Source of the DNA: Paenibacillus planticolens
Lineage (GTDB): Bacteria > Bacillota > Bacilli > Paenibacillales > NBRC-103111
DNA length: 64,000 nt
Direction: 5' to 3'
NCBI RefSeq assembly: GCF_013141725.1
Contig: NZ_WHNZ01000013.1
Coordinates: 186,001-250,000 of the forward strand
Below are positions 63,451 through 64,000 of the stretch, piece after piece; positions within the stretch are counted from its first letter, which is position 1, and every line of letters begins with the position of its first letter. The notes below the pieces were generated by a model, which was not told the origin of the DNA, ran no database searches, and saw only the letters and a program-made list of their open reading frames with translations. The position numbers and the translations under genes are program-made.

Positions 63451-64000
63451 CGCCGCCACCTCCAACGATCACTGCGGGACGTAACCACGCCCCTTCAGCA
63501 AGAGCGGCAACCCCTTCGCCAAGCTCATACACCCTGTTTCCACGGCAAAAAGTCGCCTTCACACGGCATCCAAACGTCCGCCCCACGTAGGGACTATGCT
63601 TGTGGAGGTAAAGCAGATCATTCGCCTGCAGCGTATAGCTGCCGTTCATATCGACCAAAGCTAAGTCTGCATCAGCTCCGACTGCAATTACTCCCTTACG
63701 AGGATACAGCCCAAAACGCTTGGCAGGCTCAAGCGACAGCATCCTCGACAGTTCAGTCAGCGGCACATGTCTGCGGAGATGCCCTTCATCCAGCATCAGC
63801 TCCATGGAGCTCTGCGCCCCGGAGATGCCGCCCCACGCTTCGAAGAAATCCCCCTGCTTCATAGACGTTGGGCATGGGGAGTGATCCGAAGCGAGAATGT
63901 CGAGCCGTCCGGCCAGGAGCTCCGCCCACAGCCGGTTTTGATCTTCTACCGTGCGCAGCGGAGGGGCGCACTTCGCAACCGGGCCCAGCTGCGCCAAATC
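63443..64000 (-). CDS. pucH: Allantoinase, C-terminal part (cut by window edge)
   Basis: 185 codons visible; the gene continues beyond the right edge. Cyclic amidohydrolase: LASDHSPCPTSMKQG holds the metal-binding Asp, and the C-terminal SPYVGRTFGCRVKATFCRGN and KGVIAVGADADLALVD are typical of AllB/PucH. It opens the allantoin ring to allantoate. The C-terminus ends in a run of six glycines. First gene visible in the purine catabolic block. Confidence 0.9.
   Translation of the reverse strand, partial: DLAQLGPVAKCAPPLRTVEDQNRLWAELLAGRLDILASDHSPCPTSMKQGDFFEAWGGISGAQSSMELMLDEGHLRRHVPLTELSRMLSLEPAKRFGLYPRKGVIAVGADADLALVDMNGSYTLQANDLLYLHKHSPYVGRTFGCRVKATFCRGNRVYELGEGVAALAEGAWLRPAVIVGGGGGG

Overview
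The window reads as a chromosomal segment of a low-to-mid-GC Gram-positive spore former, most likely Paenibacillus or a close relative. The reasons are a Bacillus-type 12-gene purine operon with PurS/PurQ/small PurL and a guanine riboswitch, the neighbouring yerB and yerC genes, a B. subtilis-like PurF with iron-sulfur cysteines, an Sda sporulation checkpoint protein, and secreted proteins with copper-amine-oxidase N-terminal repeats. Species assignment is inference.

Layout. (1) 1-14170 is AT-rich and reads as an integrated island. It holds the restriction half of a DNA phosphorothioate (Dnd) defence system (dptF, dptG, dptH), then a DUF4007 gene and the start of a second P-loop ATPase that runs off the left edge, plus a HelD-type helicase and a tyrosine integrase. 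The integrase ends just beside the 3' end of the core gene rlmD/rlmCD. (2) 14179-22880 is core: rlmD, dagK, a CbiX-like chelatase, yerC, a glycine-rich basic protein, yerB, a DCC-family protein, a DODA-type dioxygenase and an EamA transporter. (3) 22980-24540 is disturbed. A decayed, internally deleted copy of the purD-purH junction lies next to an AT-rich cassette with two small double-glycine-leader peptides and a two-helix membrane protein, resembling a bacteriocin or peptide-signal locus. (4) 24571-38232 is the purEKBCSQLFMNHD operon on the minus strand with PurR boxes, a promoter, a guanine riboswitch and a leader terminator.

(5) 38434-42757 has two tandem DUF3298-type secreted proteins, a truncated Fur/PerR-like protein, and a catalase whose promoter carries a perfect PerR-type palindrome. 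(6) 43042-44685 is a pectinesterase-acetylesterase fusion. (7) 44691-50046 is a rearranged ComQXPA-like quorum-sensing locus: two ComQ-type isoprenyltransferase paralogues, a ComA-like regulator, a ComP-like kinase, and a divergent 61-residue ComX-like precursor with a Trp near its C-terminus. An uncharacterised gene and a short sda gene follow. (8) 51606-64000 is a purine catabolic cluster on the minus strand: allantoinase, allantoate amidohydrolase, PucG-type aminotransferase, a gamma-glutamyltransferase, XdhC and MobA-like maturation factors, three xanthine dehydrogenase subunits, a BMP-family lipoprotein and a Rieske oxygenase. The window therefore contains both complete purine synthesis and most of purine breakdown.

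The most interesting parts are the rearranged ComQXPA-like locus with duplicated ComQ, the small-peptide cassette set between purD remnants, and the Dnd restriction module joined to DUF4007 and a further ATPase. All homology calls were made by reading the sequences by eye; no database search was run.
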